Assembly: GCF_003815655.1 (NCBI RefSeq)
Contig: NZ_CP033917.1
Span: 248,001-312,000 of the forward strand
Reading direction: 5' to 3'
Source: Chryseobacterium sp. G0201
GTDB lineage: Bacteria > Bacteroidota > Bacteroidia > Flavobacteriales > Weeksellaceae
DNA: 64,000 bases
Position numbers and translations under genes: made by a program. Every line of letters begins with the position of its first letter. The first letter of the stretch is position 1. This document shows, one piece after another, positions 17,307-27,079 of this stretch. Under the pieces are notes generated by a model that was not told the DNA's origin, did not search any database, and saw only the letters and a program-made list of their open reading frames with translations.

Positions 17307-17987
17307 CTATAAAACGATCAGCTTATACCCAATCCCTTTTAGAGTCTGAATGGTATTAATTCCCAGTTTTTCTCTTAATCTTCTGATGTGAACGTCGATT
17401 GTTCTTTCTCCAACGATAACATCGTTCCCCCAAACTTTCTCCAGAATCTCTTCTCTTTTAAATACTTTTTCTGTATTTGAAGCTAAAAGATAAAGAAGAT
17501 CGAATTCTTTTTTCGGAAGTAAAAACTGCTGTCCGGCTTTTGATACTCTGAAGTTGTCTTTATCAATAATTAAATCACCAATCTCAATTAATTTAGCATT
17601 ATCAGAAACCTGAGAAGTTAATTGTAATAAAGCATTAACTTTAGAAATAAGAATTTTCGGTTTGATCAATTTTACAATGTAATCATTCGCTCCTGCCTGA
17701 AAACCTGCTAACTGAGAAAACTCTTCGCTTCTTGCAGAAAGGAAAACAATTAGTGTTTTGTGAAGTTCTTTTATTTTACGAAGTTCCTGACAAGTTTCGA
17801 TCCCGTCTTTTTCCGGCATCATTACATCTAATAAGATAAGATCCGGAACGATTTGTTTGGCCTTCTCAATCCCCTCATTACCATTGGTAGCAGTGGAGAT
17901 ATCGTAACCTTCCTTTTCTAAATTATAAGACAGGATCTCTAAAATATCCAGTTCATCATCTATTAAGAGTATTTTCTTTTGGTTCAT
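17307..17987 (-). CDS. OmpR/PhoB-family response regulator
   Basis: This 226-residue protein has an N-terminal receiver domain (residues 4-118: acidic pocket DDE at 10-12, phospho-acceptor Asp54 in LLDVMMPEKDG, conserved Lys106). A C-terminal winged-helix DNA-binding domain (about 128-225) carries the GERTIDVHIRRLREKLG recognition helix. One oddity: the residue after Lys106 is Leu, where receivers almost always have a cis-proline. The neighbouring kinase is PhoR-like, so phosphate control is plausible but not shown. The gene is divergent from the TonB-dependent receptor at 18174. Confidence 0.94.
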   Translation of the reverse strand: MNQKKILLIDDELDILEILSYNLEKEGYDISTATNGNEGIEKAKQIVPDLILLDVMMPEKDGIETCQELRKIKELHKTLIVFLSARSEEFSQLAGFQAGANDYIVKLIKPKILISKVNALLQLTSQVSDNAKLIEIGDLIIDKDNFRVSKAGQQFLLPKKEFDLLYLLASNTEKVFKREEILEKVWGNDVIVGERTIDVHIRRLREKLGINTIQTLKGIGYKLIVL

Positions 17988-18173
17988 TTTTAATTTTTAC
18001 TGAGTCAAAGTTAACAATTTTTAAAGCATAGATTAATAAATAAACTATCGTTCACATAAAGTTAACAATAATGGCATTTTGTTAATGTTTAGTTAAGGAA
18101 AATTTAAATTTCGCTAAACCATTTTCACCACGAATGTTTTATTCCTTTGCACCGAAAGAATATAGTAAAAGAA

Positions 18174-20642
18174 ATGAATTTTAGAAAACTGAGTATCGCA
18201 GTTTTGTTTTTGACAACGTCAGGAGCTGTAATATACGCACAAGACACGAAAAAAGATTCCATCAAGAACGAAAAAAAGATTGAAGGAGTTGTAATCAAAG
18301 GATCTACTAAGAAAGGAACGGAAGCGAACCTTATTAATTTCCAAAAAAAGTCTGTTGAAGTTATAGAACGTGTAGGTTCTGTACAGCTTGCTAAGCAAGG
18401 TGTAGGAGATGCTGCAACGGCTGTAACGAAAGCTACCGGAACAATAAAACAGGAAGGAAGCGGACAGATCTTTGTAAGAGGTCTTGGTGACAGGTATAAT
18501 AGTACTACATTGAACGGATTGCTGATCCCGTCGGATGATCCGGAAAACAGAAACATTGATCTTTCGATTTTCAAAACTTCAATGATTGAGTACATTTCAT
18601 TAGATAAAATCTATAATCCAAAAATGCTTGGAGATTTTGGTGGAGCAACTATAAGTATTGTTTCTAAGGAATTTACAGGAAAACCTTATTTTAAGATAGG
18701 TTTAGGAAGCAGCATCAATCTTCAGACTTTTGATAACAATAATTTCAAGTTACAAGATGGAGCTCCTGGATTCTTCGGATTCAAAGAAACTAAATTCAAT
18801 AAAGGAAATCCTTATCAGGCTTATCCATTCACATCAAAATGGAACTTTAAAAATGCAGACAACCCATTCAATACAGATCTAAATATTGAAGGAGGTGCAA
18901 GCTTCGGAAAACTCTCATTCTTTGCGTATGCAGGATTTGAAAATTCTTATGAATACAGTAAAGGACAGGAAGGATTCTACTTTGCAGATAACACTCCAAA
19001 CAAAAAATTTGATGTTGAACGTTCTAAATATAAGACAAACACAACAGCGTTAATTAATTTAGGATATAAATTCAATTCTAATAATAAAATTAATTTCACT
19101 TCAAATTTCATCCACTCTTCTGATCAGACAGCTAAAATATTCACAGGATATTCTTATGATGTCGACAAAAATGTGATCATCAACAGAGGAGATAACAAAA
19201 TTACAAGTACTTGGATCAACCAATTATTCGGTACTCATAAACTTGGTGATACTTGGAATGCAGACTGGGCAGTTGGTTATAATATGCTAAACAGCAAAAG
19301 ACCGGATCGTTTGCAGAATACGATTGATGCTTCAACAATGCAGCTTATCACGGGGAGTGCGATCAATAACCACAGATATTTTGATGAGTTAAAAGACAAT
19401 ACAGTTTTAGGTCATGCTTACCTTTCTAAAACTTTAAACAAATTTAAAATTACTGCAGGATACGACGGGCAATACAAGGACAGAAAATTCGACAATACAA
19501 CGATTGGTATGAACTTCAGTCTTTCGCCTCAGGTAGATCCTAATAATATTGACGGATTTATTAATGCAGGAAATAACGGTTTATTCTCTTATCAGACATT
19601 CCAGCCAAGTTCGAAGTTATTCCAACCTTTCTATTTTAATGTAAAACAGAATATTCAGTCTGGATTTGCAAATGTAGATGTTAACCTTAGTGATAAATTT
19701 ATCGTACAGGTTGGCGGGCGTTTCGATTACATCGATATGCAGTTGAAATGGTTTGATTCTGTTTTACAAAACGGTAAAAAGAATAAGCAATACAACAAAT
19801 TCTTACCAGCTTTGAATGCAAAGTATAGCGTTAGCGACAAACAAAACTTAAGATTATCTGTTTCTAAAACATACACGCTTCCTCAAGCTAAAGAGCTTTC
19901 TCCAATTGCATATTATGATGTAACTACGAACGTTTACGGTAACCAGGATCTTTCTCCATCTGATAACTATAATGCAGATTTGAAATGGGAATTATTTCCT
20001 AAATCAGGTGAGCTTATTTCAGTAGCAGCATTTGGAAAGTATATTAAGAACCCGATTGCAAGAACTACGTACGCAAGTTCTGCACCAAGTGATATGACTT
20101 ATTTTAATCTTTCAGACTACGGATATATCGTAGGAGCGGAGGTAGAAGTAAGAAAAGATATTTATTCTTGGAGTAATTCTAAAATCTATACTTTCATCAA
20201 CGGAACGTATATGCATTCTGAGCAGAAATTTAAATCTGAGGATCAAATTGCAAAAGAAAACCACGGTAAAAGAGTTGTGTTTACGAATCCTAAAGCTGAC
20301 CTTCAGGGAGCTGCAGATTTCATTGCCAACGTAAACTTAGGTTATAACTACAAATGGAGTAATAACTTAAACAGCTTAGACTTTGTAATAGTTTATTCTC
20401 ACATCGGAAAAAACCTTTATTCTGTAGGAACTACGGAAATCGGAAACTTTTATGAAGCTGCAAGAGATCTATTGGATCTTAACCTAAACTTTACATTAGA
20501 CAAAATAGGAATTGGTATTTCTGCTAAAAACCTATTAAATCCTCACAGTAAAATAGAACAGGAAAACAAAACTCAAACACTAATCAACAAAGACTACACA
20601 ATGGGTCGCCAGGTTGGATTAAGCTTATCATATAAATTTTAA
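18174..20642 (+). CDS. TonB-dependent outer membrane receptor
   Basis: I start at the ATG at 18174, giving a signal peptide (MNFRKLSIAVLFLTTSGAVIYAQ) and 822 residues. The plug domain has IFVRGLGDRYNSTTLNG and GDFGGATISIVSKEF, and a 22-strand-type barrel ends in a terminal Phe (SLSYKF). There is no CarboxypepD_reg extension and no SusD partner. Instead a lipoprotein gene follows after 24 bases. It lies divergently from the two-component system across a 186-base gap, so that system may regulate it. The substrate is unknown. Phosphate or an organophosphate is a guess from the PhoR/PhoB-like neighbours. Confidence 0.93.
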   Translation: MNFRKLSIAVLFLTTSGAVIYAQDTKKDSIKNEKKIEGVVIKGSTKKGTEANLINFQKKSVEVIERVGSVQLAKQGVGDAATAVTKATGTIKQEGSGQIFVRGLGDRYNSTTLNGLLIPSDDPENRNIDLSIFKTSMIEYISLDKIYNPKMLGDFGGATISIVSKEFTGKPYFKIGLGSSINLQTFDNNNFKLQDGAPGFFGFKETKFNKGNPYQAYPFTSKWNFKNADNPFNTDLNIEGGASFGKLSFFAYAGFENSYEYSKGQEGFYFADNTPNKKFDVERSKYKTNTTALINLGYKFNSNNKINFTSNFIHSSDQTAKIFTGYSYDVDKNVIINRGDNKITSTWINQLFGTHKLGDTWNADWAVGYNMLNSKRPDRLQNTIDASTMQLITGSAINNHRYFDELKDNTVLGHAYLSKTLNKFKITAGYDGQYKDRKFDNTTIGMNFSLSPQVDPNNIDGFINAGNNGLFSYQTFQPSSKLFQPFYFNVKQNIQSGFANVDVNLSDKFIVQVGGRFDYIDMQLKWFDSVLQNGKKNKQYNKFLPALNAKYSVSDKQNLRLSVSKTYTLPQAKELSPIAYYDVTTNVYGNQDLSPSDNYNADLKWELFPKSGELISVAAFGKYIKNPIARTTYASSAPSDMTYFNLSDYGYIVGAEVEVRKDIYSWSNSKIYTFINGTYMHSEQKFKSEDQIAKENHGKRVVFTNPKADLQGAADFIANVNLGYNYKWSNNLNSLDFVIVYSHIGKNLYSVGTTEIGNFYEAARDLLDLNLNFTLDKIGIGISAKNLLNPHSKIEQENKTQTLINKDYTMGRQVGLSLSYKF

Positions 20643-20666
20643 TATAATATAAATCTAATAATAGTT

Positions 20667-21878
20667 ATGAAAAAGACATTTTTTAAAGCTGCTCTTTTCT
20701 TATCATTAGCTGCGGCATTTTCATCAACCGCAATCTCTTGTAGTACTTCTGATGACGATACAGATGATACAGCATCTGCTGTAGACCCAAGTAACTTTCA
20801 AGGAAAAATTGCTGCAGGAACTAGTGTAACTTTAGACCCAACAAAAGTATATACGATCACTGGAAAAGTTTTAGTAGAAAGCGGTGCAAGCCTTATCATC
20901 CCTGCAGGTACAAGAATCACTGTAGCTGAAGGTGCAAACTATCTTATCGTAGACAGAGGTGGTAAACTTTACATCAACGGTACGGCTTCTAGCCCTGTTT
21001 TATTTGAAGGAACTTCACACAAGCAAGGTCACTGGGGAGGCATTGTACTTTTAGGTAATGCTCCAACAAACAGAAGTGCTGCGGGAACGTCTACTTCAGA
21101 ATTAGGTGATATGACATATGGAGGTACAGACAACAACGATAACTCTGGTGTTATTAAATATGTAGTAATCAAAGACAGTGGTTTCAAATATAACCCTGAA
21201 AAAGAATTCAACGGACTTTCTTTATTCGGAGTTGGTAGCGGAACTACAATATCTTATGTATATGTAACAGACGGTGCTGATGACGGTGTTGAATGTTTCG
21301 GTGGTAGCCCGAATGTAGATCACCTTGTAGTAACAGGAGTTGGAGATGACGGTTTCGACTGGACAGAAGGTTACAAAGGAAGTGCTAGCTTCTTATATGT
21401 TGCTAGAAAAAAACAATATCAGACTGCTGCTGAACCAGGAAACAGAGGTATTGAAGCTGATACTCAGGATACAAACCCTAACACAACTTTCGGAAACGGT
21501 GCTTCTAACCCAACAATTACTAACGCAACTTTCTTAGGAAATACTTCTGGTGCAGAATCTCAAGGATTGAAAATCAGAGCTGGTTCTAATGGTCAGTTTG
21601 ACAACATCGTTTTAGCAAACTACACTACAGGTTTAGATCTTGAAACAGACAGAACTTTAGCTTGGTTTCAAGGTAGTTCTTATGTTAAAAATGTAAGATT
21701 TGTAAACGTTACAACTAAATCTAAAGCTAAAAACACGGCTGGTACAGCTGTGGATATTACTGGAATCTTTACAGAAAATGCTTCTGCATTAGGTGCTGGA
21801 AGCGGAACTGCTTTGCCAGAATGGGCAAAAGGTTGGACTGGTTTATCTAGCTTCGATGTAGCTGATTCTATGAACTAA
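20667..21878 (+). CDS. Surface lipoprotein, paralogue 1, with beta-helix-like repeats
   Basis: This 403-residue lipoprotein has its lipid Cys in TAISC, followed by an acid-rich stretch (STSDDDTDDT) that resembles a Bacteroidetes surface-export signal. The body is Gly/Thr/Val-rich with short repeated units such as LFEGTSHKQGHWGGIVLLGN, GGTDNNDNSGVIKYV and DDGVECFGG, suggesting a right-handed beta-helix. It is clearly paralogous to the protein encoded at 22177. It is co-transcribed with the receptor upstream and followed by a strong terminator. I recognise no characterised function. A substrate-capture role with the receptor is inferred from the operon. Confidence 0.88.
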   Translation: MKKTFFKAALFLSLAAAFSSTAISCSTSDDDTDDTASAVDPSNFQGKIAAGTSVTLDPTKVYTITGKVLVESGASLIIPAGTRITVAEGANYLIVDRGGKLYINGTASSPVLFEGTSHKQGHWGGIVLLGNAPTNRSAAGTSTSELGDMTYGGTDNNDNSGVIKYVVIKDSGFKYNPEKEFNGLSLFGVGSGTTISYVYVTDGADDGVECFGGSPNVDHLVVTGVGDDGFDWTEGYKGSASFLYVARKKQYQTAAEPGNRGIEADTQDTNPNTTFGNGASNPTITNATFLGNTSGAESQGLKIRAGSNGQFDNIVLANYTTGLDLETDRTLAWFQGSSYVKNVRFVNVTTKSKAKNTAGTAVDITGIFTENASALGAGSGTALPEWAKGWTGLSSFDVADSMN

Positions 21879-21911
21879 AAACTGAGTAATTAGTTTCTTC
21901 ATATCAAATTC

Positions 21912-21948
21912 AAATACCCTTGGGAAAATATTTTTCCCAAGGGTATTT
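21912..21948 (+). terminator. Strong terminator of the receptor-lipoprotein operon
   Basis: A perfect 17-base stem (AAATACCCTTGGGAAAA and its complement) with a short loop is followed by a T-run. It lies 34 bases after the stop at 21878. Confidence 0.9.
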
Positions 21949-22066
21949 TTTTATTAATGAAATTCTATTAAACTTTTAAATTACAATAAATTATAAACAA
22001 CTTTAAATTTCGATTCGGAAAATAAATTGAAATGTTATAATTTCGAGTTTTTTAATTGCTTATTCT

Positions 22067-22074
22067 TATATTTG
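22067..22074 (+). promoter_or_regulatory. Putative -7 promoter element
   Basis: TATATTTG fits TAnnTTTG and would give the gene at 22177 its own promoter with a leader of about 95 bases. This agrees with the strong terminator just upstream. Confidence 0.4.
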
Positions 22075-22176
22075 AGAATTAAATCTTTACAATTTTAAAA
22101 ACTCGCATCTTCGAAAAAATTTAAGAATAATAAAGATTATAATTGAATAAAAGATCAGTACTAAATCTAAAAATAT

Positions 22177-23337
22177 ATGAAAAGGAATCACTTAAAATTA
22201 ATTGCCGCAGCGTTGTTCATCAGTACTACATTTACGATATATTCGTGCAGTAAAGATGATGATGAAACTCCAACAATTACTCCTGTGGGAATTGCTGTCG
22301 ATACTAATAATTTTAAAGGTGAGGTTCCGAACGGGCAAACTGTAACATTAGATCCAACTAAGGTTTATAAATTAACAGGCTCTGTCATTATTAAAGATGG
22401 TGGAAAACTTGTTATTCCTGCCGGAACGAGAATTGTTGCCATCAGCGGAGCTTCTTGTTACATTACCGTTGAACAGGGCGGTCAGCTTTTTGCAAACGGA
22501 ACTTCAGGATCTCCAGTATTATTCACCTCAAGTACTACTACTCCGGGAAGTTGGGGCGGAATCGTTATTTGTGGTAAAGCACCTATCAATACAGGAACTA
22601 CAGCAACATCTGAACTAGGAAATGTAACATATGGAGGTAGCGTAACCACTGATAATTCAGGGTCTTTATCATATGTAAGAATAGAATATGCGGGAGCCGT
22701 TTTTACAGGGACTACAGAATTTAACGGACTGTCTTTATTCGGTGTTGGTAACGGAACCGTAGTAAATAATATCGCTGCCGTAAATGGTTCAGATGACGGT
22801 ATTCAAATTTATGGAGGAACAGTAAATCTCTCTAACATCGTTTCTTTAGGTAATGAAGACGACGCTTTTGAATGGACGGATGGCTGGAACGGAACCGCAA
22901 CCGGAATTTACACAAAAAGAAGAGCCAACGGAACCGGAAATACAGGAATTAAAGGCAGCAACAACGCTTCCAATCAGGATGCAACGCCAAGATCTAATCC
23001 AACCATTAAAAATGTTACTTTCATTGGAGGTACTACAGGAGAAGCTGATGCTATAAAATTAAAACTTGGAACTTATGCAGTCCTTGATAATTTAGTCGTT
23101 TCAAACTGGACAACAGGTATAAATATTGAAAGTGATGCTTCTGTAACCAATTTTAACGGTCATAAAAAAATCACCAGAGCTTTATTTAACACGACTACCA
23201 CAAAAGTTTCTCTAAAATCTACTGCCGGAGCAACTGTCCCTATCGTAGACACTACTTTTGTGGAAAAATCAGACGCAACAGGTGCCGGAAACGGAATTTT
23301 AACGCCGACCTGGGCAACAGGCTGGTCTTCTCTTTAG
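22177..23337 (+). CDS. Surface lipoprotein, paralogue 2, with beta-helix-like repeats
   Basis: This 386-residue paralogue of the preceding lipoprotein has the same plan. The lipobox is IYSC, with SKDDDET directly after the Cys, a strong surface-export type signal. Shared blocks include VTLDPTKVY, LVIPAGTRI, SWGGIVICGKAPIN, SELGNVTYGGS, FNGLSLFGVG and EWTDGWNG. It stands outside the receptor operon, behind a terminator and its own likely promoter, and ends at a bidirectional terminator. Separate control suggests the two copies are used under different conditions. The function is not recognised. Confidence 0.87.
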   Translation: MKRNHLKLIAAALFISTTFTIYSCSKDDDETPTITPVGIAVDTNNFKGEVPNGQTVTLDPTKVYKLTGSVIIKDGGKLVIPAGTRIVAISGASCYITVEQGGQLFANGTSGSPVLFTSSTTTPGSWGGIVICGKAPINTGTTATSELGNVTYGGSVTTDNSGSLSYVRIEYAGAVFTGTTEFNGLSLFGVGNGTVVNNIAAVNGSDDGIQIYGGTVNLSNIVSLGNEDDAFEWTDGWNGTATGIYTKRRANGTGNTGIKGSNNASNQDATPRSNPTIKNVTFIGGTTGEADAIKLKLGTYAVLDNLVVSNWTTGINIESDASVTNFNGHKKITRALFNTTTTKVSLKSTAGATVPIVDTTFVEKSDATGAGNGILTPTWATGWSSL

Positions 23338-23363
23338 ATTTAAATATAAAAATAATATATAAA

Positions 23364-23390
23364 AAACACCCTCAATTTCTGAGGGTGTTT
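23364..23390. terminator. Bidirectional terminator
   Basis: The perfect 11-base stem AAACACCCTCA / TGAGGGTGTTT has a five-base loop. It lies between the converging stops at 23337 and 23438. Confidence 0.88.
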
Positions 23391-23437
23391 CATTATAAAA
23401 ACAAGTATTAAAAAATATATTAGATTTTACAGTAATT

Positions 23438-24676
23438 TTAATTCTTCCAAAATAAATTACCTTTATTCATTAAAGCTTCAACAGCAGACATTCTTGAAAC
23501 AGCTTCTGCAGAACAACTCGCATCAACTAAAACAACATTCGCATCATCTCCCGATTTTGGCCATTGCTGATTTCCTTTTTCATCTAACGGAAGAATATTT
23601 TGTGTGGCAAACTGCAATGTTCTTGAAAGTTGAAATTCCGTAGCATATCCATATAATTCGGCAATTAAATTAGCCTTTTGAAGCATATTTCCAGATCCGA
23701 AAGTACTCCAGTAATCCTGAACGTTATCGTTTCCTATCAAAACTTCAACTCCATATTTTTTCAATGTAGGAATCGGCATTACTTTTCCGGTGAATGGAAC
23801 GGATGAAGCAATTCCCACCTTTGCAGAAGCCAATCTTTCTGCAATTTGTTCTGTTTCTTTTTGGTTTAAATGTGCTAAAGCAAAAGCATGACTTACAAAA
23901 GTTTTCCCTTGAAGTTTAGGATTTTCAATCGCTTTATCAATTAAATAATTAATCGTTTTCATCCCGGAATCTCCTACTTCGTGCAAATGAATATCAATTC
24001 CTTTATTATTGTCTAAGGCTAATTGAACCGTAAAATCCAAGACCTTTTCAATACTTCCGTCAATGCTTAAAGGATCAAGTCCTCCAATAAAACCTACATG
24101 CGGTAATTTTGCCACTTCTTTCATCAAAGGAACAGAATCCGTATAATATAAACCATGTTGAGGAAAAGCGACCAATTCTGCATTGAAAGAAGCTTTTTTA
24201 TTTTCTAAAGCTTTTTCCAAATTTTCTAACGATTTCAAACCCGAAGTCGGATCAATATTAAAATGCGTTCTCACATAATTGGTACCATAACTTTGTAGCA
24301 AATCAATCAATTGTTCTGCCCTTTCTACCGAAGTTTTCAACAGTTCCGGAATGATTTTCTGTTCATAAGCAATCATATCTTTCACCGTTTTCTTTTTCGG
24401 GGAAAGTGTTTGCCATGGCAGTCCGTACCAAGTTTTATCTAAATGAACATGCATATCTCTGAATGCAGGGAGCATTAGTTTTCCTTTTGCATCAACAGCA
24501 TCAGAATTTGCATTGTTTGGTTTAATTGATTTTATTTTTCCTTCTCCAATTTCAACACAGAATAGATCTGTTTTTGTTTTGATAATTTCTTCATTATCAT
24601 ATTCGAAACCCGTTTCCAAACGGACATTCTTTAAAGTATAATATCCTTTAGCCAAAGGTTGATTTTGTAATTGCAT
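23438..24676 (-). CDS. Cytosine deaminase-like amidohydrolase, cytoplasmic paralogue
   Basis: This is a 412-residue metal-dependent hydrolase of the amidohydrolase superfamily, nearest in my judgement to CodA-type deaminases. The metal and catalytic motifs are visible: DMHVHLDK, DIHLHEVGDSG, VSHAFALAH and LIGNDNVQDYW. The last corresponds to the CodA block with the metal-binding Asp, though CodA itself has HDD there. It has no signal peptide. It is about 60 percent similar by eye to the protein encoded at 25751, which carries a Tat-like signal. The substrate is unknown; cytosine is only one candidate. Confidence 0.85.
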   Translation of the reverse strand: MQLQNQPLAKGYYTLKNVRLETGFEYDNEEIIKTKTDLFCVEIGEGKIKSIKPNNANSDAVDAKGKLMLPAFRDMHVHLDKTWYGLPWQTLSPKKKTVKDMIAYEQKIIPELLKTSVERAEQLIDLLQSYGTNYVRTHFNIDPTSGLKSLENLEKALENKKASFNAELVAFPQHGLYYTDSVPLMKEVAKLPHVGFIGGLDPLSIDGSIEKVLDFTVQLALDNNKGIDIHLHEVGDSGMKTINYLIDKAIENPKLQGKTFVSHAFALAHLNQKETEQIAERLASAKVGIASSVPFTGKVMPIPTLKKYGVEVLIGNDNVQDYWSTFGSGNMLQKANLIAELYGYATEFQLSRTLQFATQNILPLDEKGNQQWPKSGDDANVVLVDASCSAEAVSRMSAVEALMNKGNLFWKN

Positions 24677-24754
24677 GATCCCAAGTTTAGTAATACAAAA
24701 TTACATCCGTCAAATTTTAGACAGATGTATCAATTATGTATTCTCTTGTATGGA

Positions 24755-25603
24755 TTATTGCTCTTTGAACTGCGACGGAGTCATTCCGGTTTGAGCCTTA
24801 AAAAATTTTGAAAAGCTGGCGTGATCATAAAACCCGAGATCATAAACGATGTCTTTAACAGACATTTCAGAGACTTTTAATAAACGTTTTGATTCCAGTA
24901 AAATTCTGTCCTGAATAAGAGAGGATGCCGAAGCGTTGAGATTTTTTTTGCAGACAATATTTAAATAATTAGCAGAAATATTCAGTTTTTCAGCATAAAA
25001 AGAAACTGAGCGTTCCGTTTTAAAATGAATATCAATTAAATGTAAAAATTTAGAAATAATTGGGTTTGAATTGTAAACCTCAAAATCTTTGAAAGCTCCT
25101 TCCACAGATTTACTTACCAGTAAACCAATCAATTCACTTCGTTTTTGAATAAGTTCCCAAAAAACATTTTCTTCATTAAGTTCTTGCTGAATAGCCTGAA
25201 ATTCATGCAAAAGCAATTGATAGATCTCCTCCGAAACTGTAAATGCAGGGTGTTGCTGATAATAAGAAGCCGAAAATCTAAGGGCCGGCAAAAAACTTTC
25301 AAACCATTCTCTACTGATCATCAATTGATACCCTACAGTTTCCTCTTCGATCGTCCATTGATGAACCTGATCCGGAAAAACCAAGTGGATCTGATGATCC
25401 TCAACCTGATATTCAACAAAATCAATACTATGATTTCCTATGCCTCGTCCAAATAAATTAATGATGAAAAAATCGTGCTTATGAGGTTCATCAATCGAAC
25501 GTTTCCCGTTAAGTTCATTGAAAAGCAAATTACAGCCTTGTGATTGTTTTTCTGCAAATTCCTGAATTCCTAAAATGGGAAAATAATCTGATTGACGGCT
25601 CAT
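24755..25603 (-). CDS. AraC family transcriptional regulator
   Basis: This is a 282-residue regulator. The N-terminal part (about 1-165) is cupin-like, with HKHDFFIINLFGRG and LVFPDQVHQW. The C-terminal part (about 185-280) carries the AraC double helix-turn-helix, ending in LGFYDHASFSKFFKAQTGMTPSQF. It lies between two paralogous amidohydrolase genes on the same strand: 147 bases separate it from the upstream one and 78 from the downstream one. It is therefore the obvious candidate regulator of one or both. Confidence 0.92.
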   Translation of the reverse strand: MSRQSDYFPILGIQEFAEKQSQGCNLLFNELNGKRSIDEPHKHDFFIINLFGRGIGNHSIDFVEYQVEDHQIHLVFPDQVHQWTIEEETVGYQLMISREWFESFLPALRFSASYYQQHPAFTVSEEIYQLLLHEFQAIQQELNEENVFWELIQKRSELIGLLVSKSVEGAFKDFEVYNSNPIISKFLHLIDIHFKTERSVSFYAEKLNISANYLNIVCKKNLNASASSLIQDRILLESKRLLKVSEMSVKDIVYDLGFYDHASFSKFFKAQTGMTPSQFKEQ

Positions 25604-25750
25604 TGTGTGTATTTTTTTAAATATAATAAAAGTAATCTCTGATCTACACGCAAGATAAGATTTTTAACTATTATTCTAATTTTAATAGTCTAAAATAATA
25701 TACTTTAATAAATCTTGTCAAGGCTTCCGGTTCTGAAATACTTTTAAAAA

Positions 25751-27079
25751 TTAAAACACAATATTTCCCTGATGGATCAAAGATTCTACGTTTGAAATTC
25801 TTGAAACTGCCTCTGCTGAACAGCTTGCATTTAAGAAAACCAAATCTGCATGATCTCCTGTTTTTGGCCATTGCTGTGTTCCTTTATCATCCAAAGGAAG
25901 AATATTGGCTGTAGCGAGCTTTAAACTTCTCGACAATAAAAACTCTGTGGACTGACCGTATAATTGTGCCATTAAATTGGCTTTCTGCAATACACTTCCC
26001 GTTCCGAAAGTATTCCAATGATCGACGATACTGTCGTTTCCAGTCAAAACCTCAACATTATATTTATACAAAATCGGAATCGGCATAATTAAGCTTCCAA
26101 AAGGAATCGTAGAGACAATTCCGATTTTTGCATTGGCCAATTTTTCTGCAATCTCTTCCTGTTTTGGCTTTTCTAATTTTCCTAAAACGAAGCAATGACT
26201 TAGATATGTTTTTCCTTTTAATGCAGGATTTTCATTCACTTTATCAATTAGATATTCAACAGTTTTCAAACCAGATTCTCCACTTTCATGCAAGTGAATA
26301 TCGATTCCTTTTTTATTGTCTAAAGCGAGTTGAACCGTAAAATCAATTGTTTTTTCAATCGCTCCGTCAATCGTAAAAGGGTCTACTCCACCAATAAAAT
26401 CGATATCCATTTTCGCCGCCTCTTTCAAATAAGGAACTGAGTCTGTGTAAAAAACTCCATGTTGCGGAAAAGCCACCAATTCTGCTCCAAAAGTTTTCTT
26501 TTTATTATCTAAAGCTTTCTGCAGATTTTTTAATGAATCTAATTTTGAAGTCGGTTCAATATTCACATGACTTCTTGCGAAAGATGTTCCTTTTGACTGT
26601 AACAATTCAATCATTTTCTCAGCCTTGAACGTTGAGTTTTTCAACATTTCAGGAAGCATTTTTTGTTCTAAGGCGATCATGCCTTTTACTCCGCCCGTTC
26701 TTTTTCGGACTGCTTGCCATTTGTCTCCATAAAAAGTTTTATCCAAATGAATGTGCATATCTTTAAATGCAGGTAACATTAAAAATCCTTTGGCGTCAAA
26801 AGCTTTTGCATTCGGTTGGTTTGGAGCTATTTTTGAAATTTTTCCGTTTTCAATTTCGATATAAAACAGGTCGGTTTTAGTTGAAATCACTTCACCTTCT
26901 TCATATTCGAAACCAGTTTCAAGGCGAACATTTTTTAAGCTTAATTTTCCTTTTGCAGAAATATTTGCTTTATCAAAAATTGAGTTTGCCATCATGATAT
27001 TGGGTGCTAATGTTAATCCGGCCATTGCCAATGCTGAATTTTTAAGAAAATCTTTGCGAGATATGTTTGAAGTGTTCAT
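25751..27079 (-). CDS. Cytosine deaminase-like amidohydrolase with Tat-type signal
   Basis: I use the ATG at 27079, giving 442 residues. The N-terminus, NISRKDFLKNSALAMAGLTL, fits a Tat signal with an RK variant of the twin arginine, so the enzyme is probably exported folded to the periplasm. The rest parallels the gene at 23438, with DMHIHLDKTFYG, DIHLHESGESG, LSHCFVLG and LTGNDSIVDHW all intact. The frame to 27178 adds 33 residues that would bury the signal, so it is unlikely. The exported and cytoplasmic pair may process the same compound in two compartments. Confidence 0.86.
   Translation of the reverse strand: MNTSNISRKDFLKNSALAMAGLTLAPNIMMANSIFDKANISAKGKLSLKNVRLETGFEYEEGEVISTKTDLFYIEIENGKISKIAPNQPNAKAFDAKGFLMLPAFKDMHIHLDKTFYGDKWQAVRKRTGGVKGMIALEQKMLPEMLKNSTFKAEKMIELLQSKGTSFARSHVNIEPTSKLDSLKNLQKALDNKKKTFGAELVAFPQHGVFYTDSVPYLKEAAKMDIDFIGGVDPFTIDGAIEKTIDFTVQLALDNKKGIDIHLHESGESGLKTVEYLIDKVNENPALKGKTYLSHCFVLGKLEKPKQEEIAEKLANAKIGIVSTIPFGSLIMPIPILYKYNVEVLTGNDSIVDHWNTFGTGSVLQKANLMAQLYGQSTEFLLSRSLKLATANILPLDDKGTQQWPKTGDHADLVFLNASCSAEAVSRISNVESLIHQGNIVF

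Noticed and set aside
18125..18595. 156-codon minus-strand frame
   Set aside because: It lies antisense to the N-terminal region of the TonB-dependent receptor, which has a clear signal peptide and plug motifs. The antisense protein has no recognisable features.
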